Positions 63,778 through 64,000 of a DNA stretch of 64,000 nucleotides are shown here, piece after piece. Position numbers and translations under genes: made by a program. The stretch's first letter is position 1. Every line of letters starts with the position of its first letter. The notes beneath the pieces were generated by a model, which saw only the letters and a program-made list of their open reading frames with translations, had not been told where the DNA came from and made no database searches. Source of the stretch: Phymorhynchus buccinoides (Eukaryota; Mollusca; Gastropoda; Neogastropoda; Raphitomidae); the NCBI GenBank assembly GCA_017654935.2, contig CM065686.1:21526639-21590638 (forward strand). Direction: 5' to 3'.

Positions 63778-64000
63778 GTAAGTTGAAGAACCCCCCCCCC
63801 TCCCCACAACACCCCCCACCCCCACTCCCTTCGATTTCCTGGTTCTTTTTGTGTGTTTTTTTTTTCCATTCTTGCCTTCCTTACTGCAGATTGAGCACTC
63901 CACCTCTATCGGTTTCTATATTTACGTTAATTTTTCATCCATTTTACCTGAATTGAAATATGCATTCAATAATAGTAGGACATAAAGTCAATACAAAAGA

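Overview
This window is eukaryotic, not bacterial: it has spliced exons separated by kilobase introns, very long (GA)n/(CT)n tracts, SINE, LINE and Penelope-like retroelement remains, and many short inverted-repeat DNA elements. The repeat style, together with exons of a metazoan choline transporter-like family, suggests a marine invertebrate, most likely a mollusc (perhaps a gastropod). That placement is inference; no species marker was seen.

The only gene recognised with confidence is a choline transporter-like protein of the SLC44/CTL family. Its N-terminal half (nine exons, 837 coding nt, phases agreeing at every junction) lies on the minus strand from 19685 down to 2767. It covers the cytosolic tail, TM1, the large Cys-rich extracellular loop and the following membrane helices. 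A C-terminal half (six exons, 471 nt) lies on the plus strand from 44636 to 55487. The roughly 250 middle residues are in neither half, and no exon is shared between the halves.

The dominant structural feature is a giant imperfect palindrome centred near 42687. The left arm (32611-42684) is the inverted counterpart of the right arm (42690 to about 53575). The left arm carries minus-strand counterparts of five of the six C-terminal exons, all damaged by small indels, whereas the right-arm exons are open. The left arm ends exactly at a 500-N gap (32111-32610). A fold-back sequencing or assembly artefact, a misoriented contig, and a real inverted duplication all remain possible.

Layout: 1-20 kb, introns and exons of the N-terminal SLC44 half, filled with fold-back elements, a family of about 400-bp dispersed repeats, a 45-bp satellite (9.54-10.69 kb) grown from a transposon end, and GA tracts. 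18.3-19.4, 20.8-21.8 and 25.2-25.9 kb, LINE reverse-transcriptase fragments, one with a fold-back element inserted. 20-32 kb, several inverted-repeat elements, some containing telomere-like TTAGGG runs, and otherwise unassigned DNA. 32.1-53.6 kb, gap plus palindrome. 53.6-57.4 kb, (CT)-rich low complexity surrounding the last recognised SLC44 exon. 58.2-59.1 kb, a terminal-inverted-repeat element. 60.1-62.1 kb, a decayed Penelope-like element followed at 62590 by a hammerhead-ribozyme-like motif. 63.66-63.78 kb, one unassigned exon candidate.

Exon boundaries come from reading splice sites, phase and family motifs by eye. The first exon (start codon), the middle exons and the terminal exon of the SLC44 gene were not found.
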